In this document: one piece after another, positions 1 to 7,643 of the stretch
Numbering within the stretch: the first letter of the stretch is position 1
How the letters are laid out: every line of letters begins with the position of its first letter
From: Thiodiazotropha sp040507035
GTDB taxonomy: Bacteria > Pseudomonadota > Gammaproteobacteria > Chromatiales > Chromatiaceae
Length of the DNA: 64,000 bases
Assembly (NCBI GenBank): GCA_040507035.1
Contig: JBEVVR010000023.1
Location: forward strand, 1-64,000
Reading direction: 5' to 3'
Translations under genes and position numbers: made by a program
Notes under the pieces: generated by a model
Told to the model about the DNA's origin: nothing
Seen by the model: only the letters and a program-made list of their open reading frames with translations
The model's database searches: none

Positions 1-2
1 AC

Positions 3-122
3 CTGGATAGCGCCTGCCAGATCGAGAGCCAGGCCTTCGGTCTCTGCTTCTCCTCGGAAGACCAGAAAGAGGGCATGGCGGCGTTTCTTGAAAAACGTAA
101 ACCTGTGTTTAAAGGGGTTTGA
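3..122 (+). CDS. Enoyl-CoA hydratase/isomerase family protein, C-terminal end only
   Basis: Only the last 39 codons are in the window; the gene is cut by the left edge. The visible tail contains AFGLCFSSEDQKEGMAAFLEKR, a pattern typical of the C-terminus of crotonase-fold enoyl-CoA hydratases (the FATEDQKEGM-AFLEKR region), which act in fatty-acid or aromatic-acid beta-oxidation. No catalytic residues are visible, so substrate and exact subfamily cannot be given. It converges with sthA across a palindrome-rich spacer. Confidence 0.7.
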   Translation: MDSACQIESQAFGLCFSSEDQKEGMAAFLEKRKPVFKGV

Positions 123-130
123 TAAAAGGT

Positions 131-462
131 CCGCAAATGAACGCTAATGAACGCAAATGTTTTTCTCTTCCCCACGCTCCCGCGTGGGAATGAAGATCTA
201 GGGTGCGGCTCGCCGCACCGTTGCCTCGTTGATTGGGTTAACCGTGCCACCTAATACCACCAGCGACCGGTGCTCTTCTTTCTCCGCCGCCCCGACAGCA
301 CATCCCTGTGCTGACGGGGCTACCGCGACGTCCATGTCGCTGCTACGAAAGAAGAGCACCGGTCGCTGCTGTGCCACATAATAGTTTCTCGTTCCCACCC
401 TACATATTCTTGATAACGCAAAGCGTAAATAAACATTTGCGTTTATTCGCGTTCATTTGCGG
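131..462. repeat. Composite palindromic element with 29-bp inverted ends
   Basis: A 29-bp word beginning CCGCAAATGAACGC at 131-159 reappears in inverted orientation at 434-462 with one or two changes. Inside are a CCCACG/CGTGGG hairpin (171-188), a GGTGCGGC/GCCGCACC hairpin (202-219) and a perfect 22-bp inverted repeat (261-282 with 347-368). The last of these encloses another near-perfect palindrome around 289-322. The first three modules recur in the same order at 20037-20145. It lies between two convergent genes and carries no gene, so it resembles a REP- or MITE-type non-autonomous element. Confidence 0.6.
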
Positions 463-481
463 ACTTAATTTTTTAAAGGAT

Positions 482-1879
482 TCAAAAAATCCGATTCAGT
501 CCATTCAGCGCCGCCACCCGATAGGCCTCCGCCATGGTCGGGTAGTTGAAGGTGTTTTCGGTGAAATAGAGCAGGCTGTTGGCCTCCCCCGGCTGGGCCA
601 TGATGGCCTGGCCGATGTGGACGATCTCCGAGGCCCCCTCACCGAAACAGTGGATGCCGAGGATCTCCAGGGTGTCGCGGTGGAACAGCAGCTTCAGCAT
701 GCCCACTTCGTGGTTGGTGATCTGCGCCCGGGCGATGAGGCGGAAGCTGGCGTGGCCCACCTCGTAGGGAATCTTATCCGCGGTCAGCTCACGCTCGGTG
801 CGGCCCAGGGAACTGATCTCCGGCAGGGTATAGATCCCGGTGGGAAACTCATCGATCAATTGCCAGTCGGGATTGCCGGTGGCGATCTGGGCGCCGACGA
901 AGCGCCCCTGGTCGTAGCTGGCGCTGGCCAGCGCGGGGGGGCCGACCACGTCGCCGACGGCGTGGATGTGGGGCTGGGAGGTGGCGTAACTCTTGTCGAC
1001 CTCGATCTGGCCGCGGTGGTTGATCGCCACCCCGATCTCCTCCAGGCCCATGGCCTCGGTATTGCCGCTGCGGCCGTTGGCCCAGAGCAGCACATCGGTC
1101 TTGAACTTCTTCCCCGACTTACAGTGCAACACCACACCGTCATCCAGGGCCTCGACCCGCTCATACTCTTCGTCGTGGCGGATCACCGTACCCTGGTTAC
1201 GCAGGTGGTAGCTGAGGGCGTCGGTGATCTCGTCATCGAGAAAGGAGAGCAGGCGGTCCCGGGTATTGACCAGGTTTACCTTGACATCGAGGTTGCAGAA
1301 GATGGAGGCGTACTCGCAACCGATCACCCCGGCGCCGTAGATAGTGATCGAGTCGGGAGTACGATCGAGGCGCAGCACCGAATCGCTGTCGAGAACATTG
1401 GGATGCTCGAAGTCTACATCGTCGGGATGGTAGGGCCGCGAGCCGGTGGCGATGACAAAGTGCTCCGCCTCGATCTCCTCGACGCCGCCCCCCTCCTGTA
1501 ACACTTCCACCTGATGCGGGCCGCTGAAACGGGCGCGTCCGTGGATCACATCCACCCGGTTGCGGGCGTAGTGGCGCAGGCGGCTGCGCACCTGGTCATT
1601 GATCACTTTGCCGGCTGCCTTTATCAGATCGGAATACTCCACCTGAATCTGGTCATGGGTATGCTGAAACAGCGGGTTGCGCCGGAAGTCCCGCAGCATC
1701 TGGATATTGTGCCGCAGCGCCTTGGAGGGGATGGTCCCCCAGTGGGTGCAACCGCCACCGACCTTGTCGAAGGCTTCGATGATCGCTACCTGTTTACCCG
1801 TCTTCACCAGCTTCATGGCGGCACCCTCGCCGCCGGGTCCACTGCCGATCACTACCACATCGTATCGTTTGGCGCTCAT
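482..1879 (-). CDS. sthA: Si-specific NAD(P)(+) transhydrogenase (soluble pyridine nucleotide transhydrogenase)
   Basis: A soluble FAD flavoprotein that passes hydride between NADPH and NAD+, balancing the two cytoplasmic pools. The 465-residue length matches the family (E. coli SthA, 466). The N-terminal Rossmann motif GSGPGGEGAA binds FAD. The usual disulfide motif of related reductases is GGGCTHWGTIPSKALR with only one cysteine, which is diagnostic of SthA and argues against lipoamide dehydrogenase or glutathione reductase. A second dinucleotide motif (GAGVIGCEYAS) and the C-terminal dimerisation domain are intact. I chose the ATG at 1879 (MSAKRYD) over one 33 bases upstream because homologues start here and AGAAGAGG lies in front. 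It appears monocistronic. Confidence 0.95.
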   Translation of the reverse strand: MSAKRYDVVVIGSGPGGEGAAMKLVKTGKQVAIIEAFDKVGGGCTHWGTIPSKALRHNIQMLRDFRRNPLFQHTHDQIQVEYSDLIKAAGKVINDQVRSRLRHYARNRVDVIHGRARFSGPHQVEVLQEGGGVEEIEAEHFVIATGSRPYHPDDVDFEHPNVLDSDSVLRLDRTPDSITIYGAGVIGCEYASIFCNLDVKVNLVNTRDRLLSFLDDEITDALSYHLRNQGTVIRHDEEYERVEALDDGVVLHCKSGKKFKTDVLLWANGRSGNTEAMGLEEIGVAINHRGQIEVDKSYATSQPHIHAVGDVVGPPALASASYDQGRFVGAQIATGNPDWQLIDEFPTGIYTLPEISSLGRTERELTADKIPYEVGHASFRLIARAQITNHEVGMLKLLFHRDTLEILGIHCFGEGASEIVHIGQAIMAQPGEANSLLYFTENTFNYPTMAEAYRVAALNGLNRIF

Positions 1880-1967
1880 TGACTGCCCATAACCTCTTCT
1901 TATATGCCCCAAAAGAGACGCAGTTTAGCAGAAAGCATACTGCGAGTGAGCCGATCCTCGTGATAAC

Positions 1968-2140
1968 AGGCAATTTGCACGAAAAGCAGCAACCTATTTT
2001 GCTGCCCGGACAGGTACCGCAATCGGAAATGATTGGTAAGACAATGAAAATTAGTATAAAAATGAACATGACAGGGAGGTTGTTCTAAATCTAATCCCAA
2101 TCTCCCGTATCTAGATAGCAGGCAGTTTGCACGTTTTGTT
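1968..2140. repeat. Diverged intergenic repeat, copy 1
   Basis: Three words occur here in the same order and almost the same spacing as at 46775-46930: AGGCAATTTGC (1968), AAATGATTGGT (2027; AAATGACTGGT in the other copy) and ACAGGGAGGTTGTT (2071). The offsets are 59 and 103 bases here against 58 and 104 there. The bases between are diverged. No coding potential is evident. An imperfect hairpin follows (GCAGGCA near 2119 with TGCCTGC near 2152). Confidence 0.4.
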
Positions 2141-2263
2141 TCCGTGCTTTGTGCCTGCTGACCCGCAGAATTCAGAGGATTAGTTGGCAGATTGCGCGCC
2201 TAATTACGTTGATAGGTGGGTTATGAGGCAAGTTGCCTGCAACTTAGAATGTTAGGTGTGAAA

Positions 2264-2476
2264 ATGAGAGTCATATTTGCCGTCTTATTTGCTCTAAGCT
2301 CAAGTGTAGCGCAGGCATGCTTCGCGCCTCGTGGCGGTCAGGAATATGACAAGCTGATTGAAATGATGGTAGCGCATAACAAGTGCCTGCATCGGTACTT
2401 GATGCGCTCGTCCATTGAGGGGATGTTATTACTCAAGGAGTTTTTATGGACTGCCCGAGTTGCAAAGAAAAAATAA
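2264..2476 (+). CDS. Small secreted protein, possibly truncated
   Basis: A 70-residue frame from the ATG at 2264. It begins with a convincing signal peptide (MRVIFAVLFALSSSVAQA) cleaved before CFAPRGGQEYDKLIE. The mature part is only about 50 residues and runs 31 bases into the next gene, so the original reading frame may have been longer and lost its 3' part. I do not recognise the family. It lies in an AT-rich stretch unlike the flanking genes. Confidence 0.4.
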   Translation: MRVIFAVLFALSSSVAQACFAPRGGQEYDKLIEMMVAHNKCLHRYLMRSSIEGMLLLKEFLWTARVAKKK

Positions 2477-2715
2477 GTCTATTTTCGAAAGCAGTAAACA
2501 CTTGGAGAAAAGAAAAATACTGTCCATATTGCCAAGCTCCAATCGCAGTATACATTCCAGCTAAAAGACAAGCACTAATGTCTGCTACTCTAGTTAGTCT
2601 GATTATTTTCGATGATCTGATAGAGCCATTTGTTGGTACGTTTGGTCTAGTACTAATAGCGCTTGCTGTTGGAGGTTATATGGGGCTTTCTTCATTAAGG
2701 TTAAAACCTAGATAG
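2446..2715 (+). CDS. Zinc-ribbon membrane protein of unknown function
   Basis: An 89-residue protein. Two CxxC knuckles (CPSC at residues 3-6 and CPYC near residue 26) form a likely N-terminal zinc ribbon, followed by two hydrophobic segments (about residues 43-60 and 62-82) that should insert in the membrane. AAGGAG sits just before the ATG. It overlaps the end of the small secreted gene by 31 bases. Small zinc-ribbon/TM proteins of this kind are common and functionally uncharacterised. Confidence 0.6.
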   Translation: MDCPSCKEKISLFSKAVNTWRKEKYCPYCQAPIAVYIPAKRQALMSATLVSLIIFDDLIEPFVGTFGLVLIALAVGGYMGLSSLRLKPR

Positions 2716-2877
2716 AGGAAAAGGTGTTATATTGATACTGTTCCTAATGCATGGGCGACTGCTGCCCATACTGGCAAATATTGTACACTTCCATACAACC
2801 AGGGGAGGTTTTTCTTCTAGAAGTACTGAGCGACCAGTTTGGGTAAAATAATGCGTTTGATTCTAAAAGAGAAATCT

Positions 2878-3159
2878 ATGGGTACAAATCTAGAGCAATG
2901 GAAGGATGTCGCAAATTTGTTGAAAAAAGCACATGGATTACTTGATATTAGCAACAGCTCCGTGGACGTAATTAATGATAGTGAATTTATGGAATATTTA
3001 GAGAATAACGAACACGAGCATGCCCTTAATGAAATTGAAGCAATCGCGGAGTCATTTGTGGTCCCAAAAGCGTTTTGGCAGTGCTTACTAAAAGCGGCTA
3101 ATCGTATGCAGCTCAAAGCGCATTCAAAGAGATATGTAAAAATTGTTGGGTATTATTAA
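2878..3159 (+). CDS. Hypothetical protein, mostly helical
   Basis: A 93-residue soluble protein (MGTNLEQWKDVANLLKKAHG...). The start at 2878 is preferred over an in-frame ATG 39 bases upstream because it begins the well-composed part of the protein. There is no signal peptide or membrane segment, and an acidic middle contains several Glu/His. I recognise no family. It is AT-rich like its neighbours, which suggests acquired DNA. Confidence 0.45.
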   Translation: MGTNLEQWKDVANLLKKAHGLLDISNSSVDVINDSEFMEYLENNEHEHALNEIEAIAESFVVPKAFWQCLLKAANRMQLKAHSKRYVKIVGYY

Positions 3160-3231
3160 ACCAAGCTGTCGCTAAATACGGTGGAATCAATTTTTGGTGA
3201 CACGAACAACAAGTTCAAATCAAGATCAGCA

Positions 3232-3633
3232 ATGAACTCTGGATTAACAAAGTACTTTTATCTCGCAGGTGCTGCGTACTTCGTCTGCATGGCAATCGCC
3301 CACTTTTTTGGCCTCAAAGTCCCTATTCTGTTCGTCTACTACGACACCCCGTATTATGCCTACCAGGACAAGATAATATCATTTGCAGTTTGCGCATACA
3401 TTGGCCTTTTCTGGTCCGCCGCGTCCAATCGCTCTGTTGCCCTTGTGGCAATAATAGTTTTAGCAATAACAGTAGTAGGCCTTGTCTCGGTGAATATCTC
3501 AGAAGCACTGGCTTCTGTGATGTCTACGGAGCAGACAACGCTCCCCTATTGGATGCAAACGATTGCAATTGGTATGTATCTGGCAATATTGCTATTTATG
3601 TATATTCGTGATGGAAAATCACGTGATGAGTAA
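3232..3633 (+). CDS. Integral membrane protein, four predicted helices
   Basis: A 133-residue protein with about four hydrophobic segments (near residues 6-30, 45-62, 66-88 and 105-125) and a short charged C-terminus. The frame stays open upstream to a GTG at 3181, but the extra 17 residues are polar and no ribosome site favours either start. I recognise no family or residues that would suggest a function. It stands alone between AT-rich small genes and rsgA. Confidence 0.5.
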   Translation: MNSGLTKYFYLAGAAYFVCMAIAHFFGLKVPILFVYYDTPYYAYQDKIISFAVCAYIGLFWSAASNRSVALVAIIVLAITVVGLVSVNISEALASVMSTEQTTLPYWMQTIAIGMYLAILLFMYIRDGKSRDE

Positions 3634-3693
3634 TTTATAATAAGGCGTTTATTGTCACATACAGCACTCTCGTCGATTTTAGGAATTCCACAG

Positions 3694-4764
3694 ATGCGAA
3701 TAAGCAGCCTCCTTGACCTAGGGTGGAACAACTATTTCCAATCCCAGTTGGATCTGAACGTACTCGAAACTCAACTGCCGTTCCGAGTTGTCTCCGTGCA
3801 ACGCAACCTCATCGAGTGTATGGGCCTCGATAAAGAGGGTGAGCAAGCAGAGCTTGAATTCTCAACCTACTTCTGGCGCCATGAACAACCGGAAAAGCAC
3901 CCTGCGGTAGGTGATTGGTTAATGGTGGATCATACTCTGGAACCACTCTATACCCTGGAACGCAAAACATTTATAAAGCGTCGAGCTGCAGGCAAAGAGG
4001 CACTCATTCAACCCATTGCGGCGAACATCGACACCCTGTTCATCGTTACTTCATGCAATGACGATTTCAATCTCAATCGAATCGAGCGCTACCTCTCCGT
4101 AGCGGCCGAATCCAATATTCACTGTCTATTGGTGCTGACCAAGATCGATCTATGTGCCGACCTCGCGCCCTACATTGACGCCCTATCCAAGAGTCATCCA
4201 AACCTGCCGCTTGAGATGGTAAATGCAACGGATCCCGCAGCCCTTGGTGTGTTGGAAAAATGGATCAGTTGCGGGCAAACGGTAGCACTGCTCGGGTCTT
4301 CCGGAGTTGGCAAGTCAACCATCATAAACAGCCTGACAGGCAGGGTGGATCAGGAGACCGCTGCTATACGTCAAAGTGATAGCAAAGGTCGCCACACCAC
4401 CACCTCAAGAAGTCTGCATGCTCTGCCTGGTGGAGGGTTGCTGCTTGACAATCCTGGCATGAGAGAGTTGCAGATTGTCGACAGCGAAGCGGGAATTAAA
4501 ACCGCTTTTTCAGATATCGACACGCTGGCTCAAGGCTGTCGATTCAAGAACTGTCAACATATCTCAGAGCCGGGTTGTGCCGTTATTAAGGAGGTAGAGG
4601 CAGGCAGACTCGAGCAACGTCGGCTTGATAACTACCATAAACTGATATCGGAACAGGCGCGCAACAATGAGAGCCTTGCTGAAAGGCGTAACGCAGATCG
4701 AGCTTTAGGGCGTTTCTATAAACAGGCTAAAATAAGTTCGCAACGGTTTAAGTCGAAGGAATAG
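3694..4764 (+). CDS. rsgA: Small ribosomal subunit biogenesis GTPase RsgA-like
   Basis: A circularly permuted GTPase that acts on the 30S subunit late in maturation. The permuted order is visible: G4 (LTKIDLC, about residue 148), then the P-loop GSSGVGKST (about 200), then G3 DNPGM (about 250). The C-terminal zinc module CRFKNCQHISEPGC follows. An N-terminal OB-fold region precedes the GTPase. The length of 356 residues is typical (E. coli about 350). I start at the ATG at 3694 because the upstream TTG would add 14 residues not seen in the family. It stands alone. Confidence 0.9.
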   Translation: MRISSLLDLGWNNYFQSQLDLNVLETQLPFRVVSVQRNLIECMGLDKEGEQAELEFSTYFWRHEQPEKHPAVGDWLMVDHTLEPLYTLERKTFIKRRAAGKEALIQPIAANIDTLFIVTSCNDDFNLNRIERYLSVAAESNIHCLLVLTKIDLCADLAPYIDALSKSHPNLPLEMVNATDPAALGVLEKWISCGQTVALLGSSGVGKSTIINSLTGRVDQETAAIRQSDSKGRHTTTSRSLHALPGGGLLLDNPGMRELQIVDSEAGIKTAFSDIDTLAQGCRFKNCQHISEPGCAVIKEVEAGRLEQRRLDNYHKLISEQARNNESLAERRNADRALGRFYKQAKISSQRFKSKE

Positions 4765-4855
4765 ACATGAACGAGGAGTGTCTGTTCAGTCGCGGTAATC
4801 TGATTAGGAGATACACGGGAGCGGACTGATTCAATAGGGTATCCAGGAGTTGAGT

Positions 4856-5092
4856 ATGGGATTTTCTACGCCCGAGAGGGCTGCTCTACTTGAGGTGAAA
4901 GGCGTGGGGCCAACCGTCATAGATCGATTTGAGCAGATCGGAATAGAGTCGTTCGAGGAACTGAGGGAGTTTGAAGTTGGCGAGATTGCTGAAATGGTCG
5001 CGTCAATGTTAAATACGACCTGCTGGAAAAACAGTCCCCAAGCAAAAACCGCAATTAAACAGGCCATAAACAGGGCAAAGGTAGGATTATAA
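4856..5092 (+). CDS. Helix-hairpin-helix domain protein (Cdd1/pathogenicity-locus-like)
   Basis: A 78-residue protein with the helix-hairpin-helix signature LLEVKGVGPTVIDRFEQIGI near residues 11-31, followed by a second helical pair. Such folds bind DNA non-specifically, and the size and pattern resemble the small Cdd1-type family. AGGAG six bases upstream supports the ATG at 4856 over the TTG at 4850. It is probably an independent small gene; its function in the cell is unknown. Confidence 0.65.
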   Translation: MGFSTPERAALLEVKGVGPTVIDRFEQIGIESFEELREFEVGEIAEMVASMLNTTCWKNSPQAKTAIKQAINRAKVGL

Positions 5093-5205
5093 TCTTCTGC
5101 ATGACGATGATTTAACTGCGGCAGCTGTAGCCTTGTCACCAGTTTGCAGGATATCTGTCAGATTGAAAATTGAAATCCGGAATTCATCTGCTGAGGTACT
5201 AATAA

Positions 5206-5568
5206 ATGATCAAATTCGTTATGTGTTTGACTCGTCACCCGAATATGACAAAGGGGGAGTTCAGGGATTATTGGCTAAACAAGCATGGCCCATTCTTCAT
5301 GAGCAATGCAGATGCGATGGGCGCGAGAAAGTATGTGCAATCCCACACCATAGATACACCGCTGAATCAGGGCCTCAGAGAATCAAGGGGTATGATGCCT
5401 GAATATGATGGGGTTGCCGAGGTATGGTTCGATTCCGAACAGGCGCTTATCGAGGGCATGAGCTCACCTGAAGGTCAGAAACTGGGTGCCGCCTTGCTGG
5501 AAGATGAGCAAAACTTCATCGATCATGAAAAATCCTCAGCTTTTATTGTGGAGGAACACGAGCTTTAA
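5206..5568 (+). CDS. EthD domain-containing protein
   Basis: A 120-residue ferredoxin-like (dimeric alpha-beta barrel) protein. The opening MIKFVMCLTRHPNMTKGEFRD and YWLNKHGP are the hallmark of the EthD family, and the C-terminal half (DGVAEVWFDSEQAL...SPEGQKL..DE..F) continues the match over the whole expected length. The family includes a protein required for ethyl tert-butyl ether degradation and polyketide-type cyclases. The substrate here cannot be told from sequence, and no oxygenase partner is adjacent. Confidence 0.8.
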   Translation: MIKFVMCLTRHPNMTKGEFRDYWLNKHGPFFMSNADAMGARKYVQSHTIDTPLNQGLRESRGMMPEYDGVAEVWFDSEQALIEGMSSPEGQKLGAALLEDEQNFIDHEKSSAFIVEEHEL

Positions 5569-5570
5569 GC

Positions 5571-5807
5571 AGGCATCAGGCTGTATACTCGATCTCAGTT
5601 TGGATCAACCACATAGACCAAAACAACAGCATCTATCCTTTCGATTTCGAACGATTTGTCAAATGCATCATGAACTATGAAAGAAACGAGCCCTTCAATG
5701 GGGAGCCAAACAAGGCCATCGAAATGGCCCAGACAGTGTTTGTACAATCCGGCTACAAAATCATTGATGTCACCGATTGCCAATCCATCTCTATGTCACA
5801 CCGATAA
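5571..5807 (+). pseudogene. Open frame lacking a start codon, probable gene remnant
   Basis: Reading from 5571 to the TAA at 5805 gives 78 residues of protein-like composition (for example VWINHIDQNNSIYPFDFERF and PNKAIEMAQTVFVQSGY). There is no ATG, GTG or TTG early in the frame; the first Met is at about residue 34. It may be the 3' part of a decayed gene, or a gene with an unusual start. I do not recognise the family. Confidence 0.25.
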
Positions 5808-5918
5808 TAATGCGGAAGCGCGCAGACAAGGCCCTTGATACACTGATTCACAATATAACTCTGCTTGCCCACTGAGCATGACTCTCTTAATACAGCCAAG
5901 TCTCCCCAGCATCCGCTT

Positions 5919-5957
5919 TTCGGGGCCGTTGCATTACAGCAGCGCAGCGGCCCCGAA
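5919..5957. repeat. GC-rich hairpin downstream of the small lipoprotein gene
   Basis: TTCGGGGCCG (5919-5928) and CGGCCCCGAA (5948-5957) form a perfect 10-bp stem with a 19-base loop. It sits 22 bases beyond the stop of the minus-strand lipoprotein gene and could slow or end its transcription. Neither strand has a clear T-run, so a classic intrinsic terminator is not shown. Confidence 0.4.
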
Positions 5958-5979
5958 GAGGTAGCCTGCCATAGGCCAG

Positions 5980-6186
5980 CTAGTCGTCACTATCCATCTG
6001 CTCTCTTCTGGTTTTATCAGCCTGCATAAGGGTCTGTTCGACGCCTTTCGCTCTATCCATGGTCTCCTTGTAACCCTGGAAAACGCCGTCATCCTGCTTT
6101 GCCTGTTCACTGCCGCTTTGCTCAGAGGAGCAACCCGCTGTTACCCATAGCGTTACGCTTATCAGTAGGATTCCTGGTATTTGCAT
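5980..6186 (-). CDS. Small lipoprotein
   Basis: A 68-residue protein with a signal peptide ending in the lipobox VTAGC (Cys19), followed by a short, highly charged hydrophilic tail rich in Gln, Lys, Glu and Asp. By the usual sorting rule, Ser after the Cys suggests outer-membrane localisation. The mature part is too short for a recognised domain. It is transcribed alone. Confidence 0.65.
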   Translation of the reverse strand: MQIPGILLISVTLWVTAGCSSEQSGSEQAKQDDGVFQGYKETMDRAKGVEQTLMQADKTRREQMDSDD

Positions 6187-6309
6187 GGTTTGAACCTGTG
6201 AAAATGCATAGTATGGATTAATTATTCGGTTTCTTCATTATTACAATCCAATGGCAAAGATTTACAGTCTCTGAAGATACACTAGTCGAAGTTTAGTGCG
6301 TAACAATGA

Positions 6310-7224
6310 CTAACTCCGGATATGTGCAATGCAAGCATCGATAGACTGCTTGTTCCGCAGTATCTTCTTGTGCCCCTGCCGCTCGGTGGTCAGCAGTTCA
6401 ATCTCCGGGTCTATCTGCTTGAGCTTCAGTGCGTGCTGATAGGGAACCTCTGTGTCGTTCCGGTCATGGATCAGCAACAGGTCGCCGGTTACGCTTTTTA
6501 TGGTCTTTATCGGTGACAGTTCCAGCCAGTCCCAAGGTTTGTCGAAATGATTGGCGAAGCGTCGTCTCGCCTCCTGACGCATGGCTTCGGTGACAGGTTC
6601 GCTGATCGAGAAGGCGGCGGCGAACTGTTCGGTGATCCAGAGGGTATCGGTAAAGCAGCTGAAGAGAATGACCTTGTCCGAGGGTAAGTTGTAACGATCG
6701 ATGGCGAGCAGAGCGGTGCCGCAGCCGAATGAGTGACCGATCACGGCCTTGATCGGTTGCTCCGACTCCATAATGCCAGCGATGGTCCGGGTTACCTCCA
6801 GCATATTGGTGCGTTTACCCGACGAGTCACCGTGAGCCGGGGCATCAAAGGCGACGGCGCGATAACCCGCCTCCGCCAGTGCCTCGATCAGGGCGTAGAA
6901 TTGGGTACCGCGTCCTCCCCAGCCATGGCAGAGCAGCACCGTGGGGCCCTCGCCCCAGGCGCGTACTGCGATCTCCTCGCCGTCGATCGGCAACATTTTC
7001 AGTTGCGCCTTCTCGCTTATCTCCAGCTCTCTTCGCGGCGACGGAAAACTGGGAGGTGTCATAAACAAGCGCAATGCCAGCACCGCGGCAAGTCGGGGGG
7101 AGAGCCAACCGCTAACCCTGAAGAGCATCCTCATGGTATTGAGATAGAGACGCACACTCAAGGGAAGCTGGTGATTGGTGAAGGGGTTGTTTTCCACGGT
7201 CAGGCCGTCACTGCTATCGTTCAT
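6310..7224 (-). CDS. Alpha/beta-hydrolase fold protein
   Basis: A 304-residue hydrolase. The oxyanion region HGWGGRGTQF is near residue 100, the nucleophile elbow GHSFGCG carries Ser165, the acid is in HDRNDTEVP (about 254-257), and the catalytic His is in RQGHKKI (His285). There is no signal peptide, so it is cytoplasmic or loosely membrane-associated. It is last in a four-gene minus-strand operon (tetR, ABC1 kinase, membrane protein, hydrolase) with overlapping ends. The context suggests lipid or quinone-related chemistry, but the substrate is unknown. Confidence 0.85.
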   Translation of the reverse strand: MNDSSDGLTVENNPFTNHQLPLSVRLYLNTMRMLFRVSGWLSPRLAAVLALRLFMTPPSFPSPRRELEISEKAQLKMLPIDGEEIAVRAWGEGPTVLLCHGWGGRGTQFYALIEALAEAGYRAVAFDAPAHGDSSGKRTNMLEVTRTIAGIMESEQPIKAVIGHSFGCGTALLAIDRYNLPSDKVILFSCFTDTLWITEQFAAAFSISEPVTEAMRQEARRRFANHFDKPWDWLELSPIKTIKSVTGDLLLIHDRNDTEVPYQHALKLKQIDPEIELLTTERQGHKKILRNKQSIDACIAHIRS

Positions 7225-7643
7225 GAGAGTTCCCAGATCAACTGTCGAATACCGCTGAGATGGAGCAGGCCGATTACCAGGCAGATCAGCGAACTCGTGA
7301 TGAGAAAACTATCGACAGCTTGCGGCATGAATAGTGCCGCTGGCAAGAGGGCCAGGCCGCGTAGCAGATAGATGGCCGTGATCGCCATCAATATACCCTT
7401 GAGCCAGGGCAGGGGGCGAATCAGGCCTGTGCCGGCAAAGGCGTAGAGGCTCCAAATGAGCAGAACCAGGGCGATGAGGGCGGTGATCGTGCCGGGTAGC
7501 ACCGATCCCTCTTCGGCCAGCCGGGCAAGCGCTTCACCGGCACCGAAAAAACGGTACCAGGCCGGGCCGCCAACGATGATAGCGATGTGGAGCAGGGCGG
7601 CGACCAGGCTCAGCAGGCCGCCCCACAACAGGGACCGGTTCAT
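7221..7643 (-). CDS. Four-helix integral membrane protein
   Basis: A 140-residue protein with four hydrophobic segments (about residues 5-27, 47-68, 77-97 and 112-132). The ATG at 7643 overlaps the stop of the upstream kinase gene in an ATGA arrangement, and its own stop overlaps the hydrolase start in the same way. Translational coupling to both neighbours is therefore likely. No family is recognised. Confidence 0.65.
   Translation of the reverse strand: MNRSLLWGGLLSLVAALLHIAIIVGGPAWYRFFGAGEALARLAEEGSVLPGTITALIALVLLIWSLYAFAGTGLIRPLPWLKGILMAITAIYLLRGLALLPAALFMPQAVDSFLITSSLICLVIGLLHLSGIRQLIWELS

Noticed and set aside
308..1501. Plus-strand open frame opposite sthA
   Set aside because: It is a shadow of the highly conserved sthA gene and starts within the repeat element.
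2150..2262. attC site in front of the small secreted gene at 2264
   Set aside because: GCCTAAT and GTTAGG occur, but the arms do not pair well and the left box lacks the AAC core.
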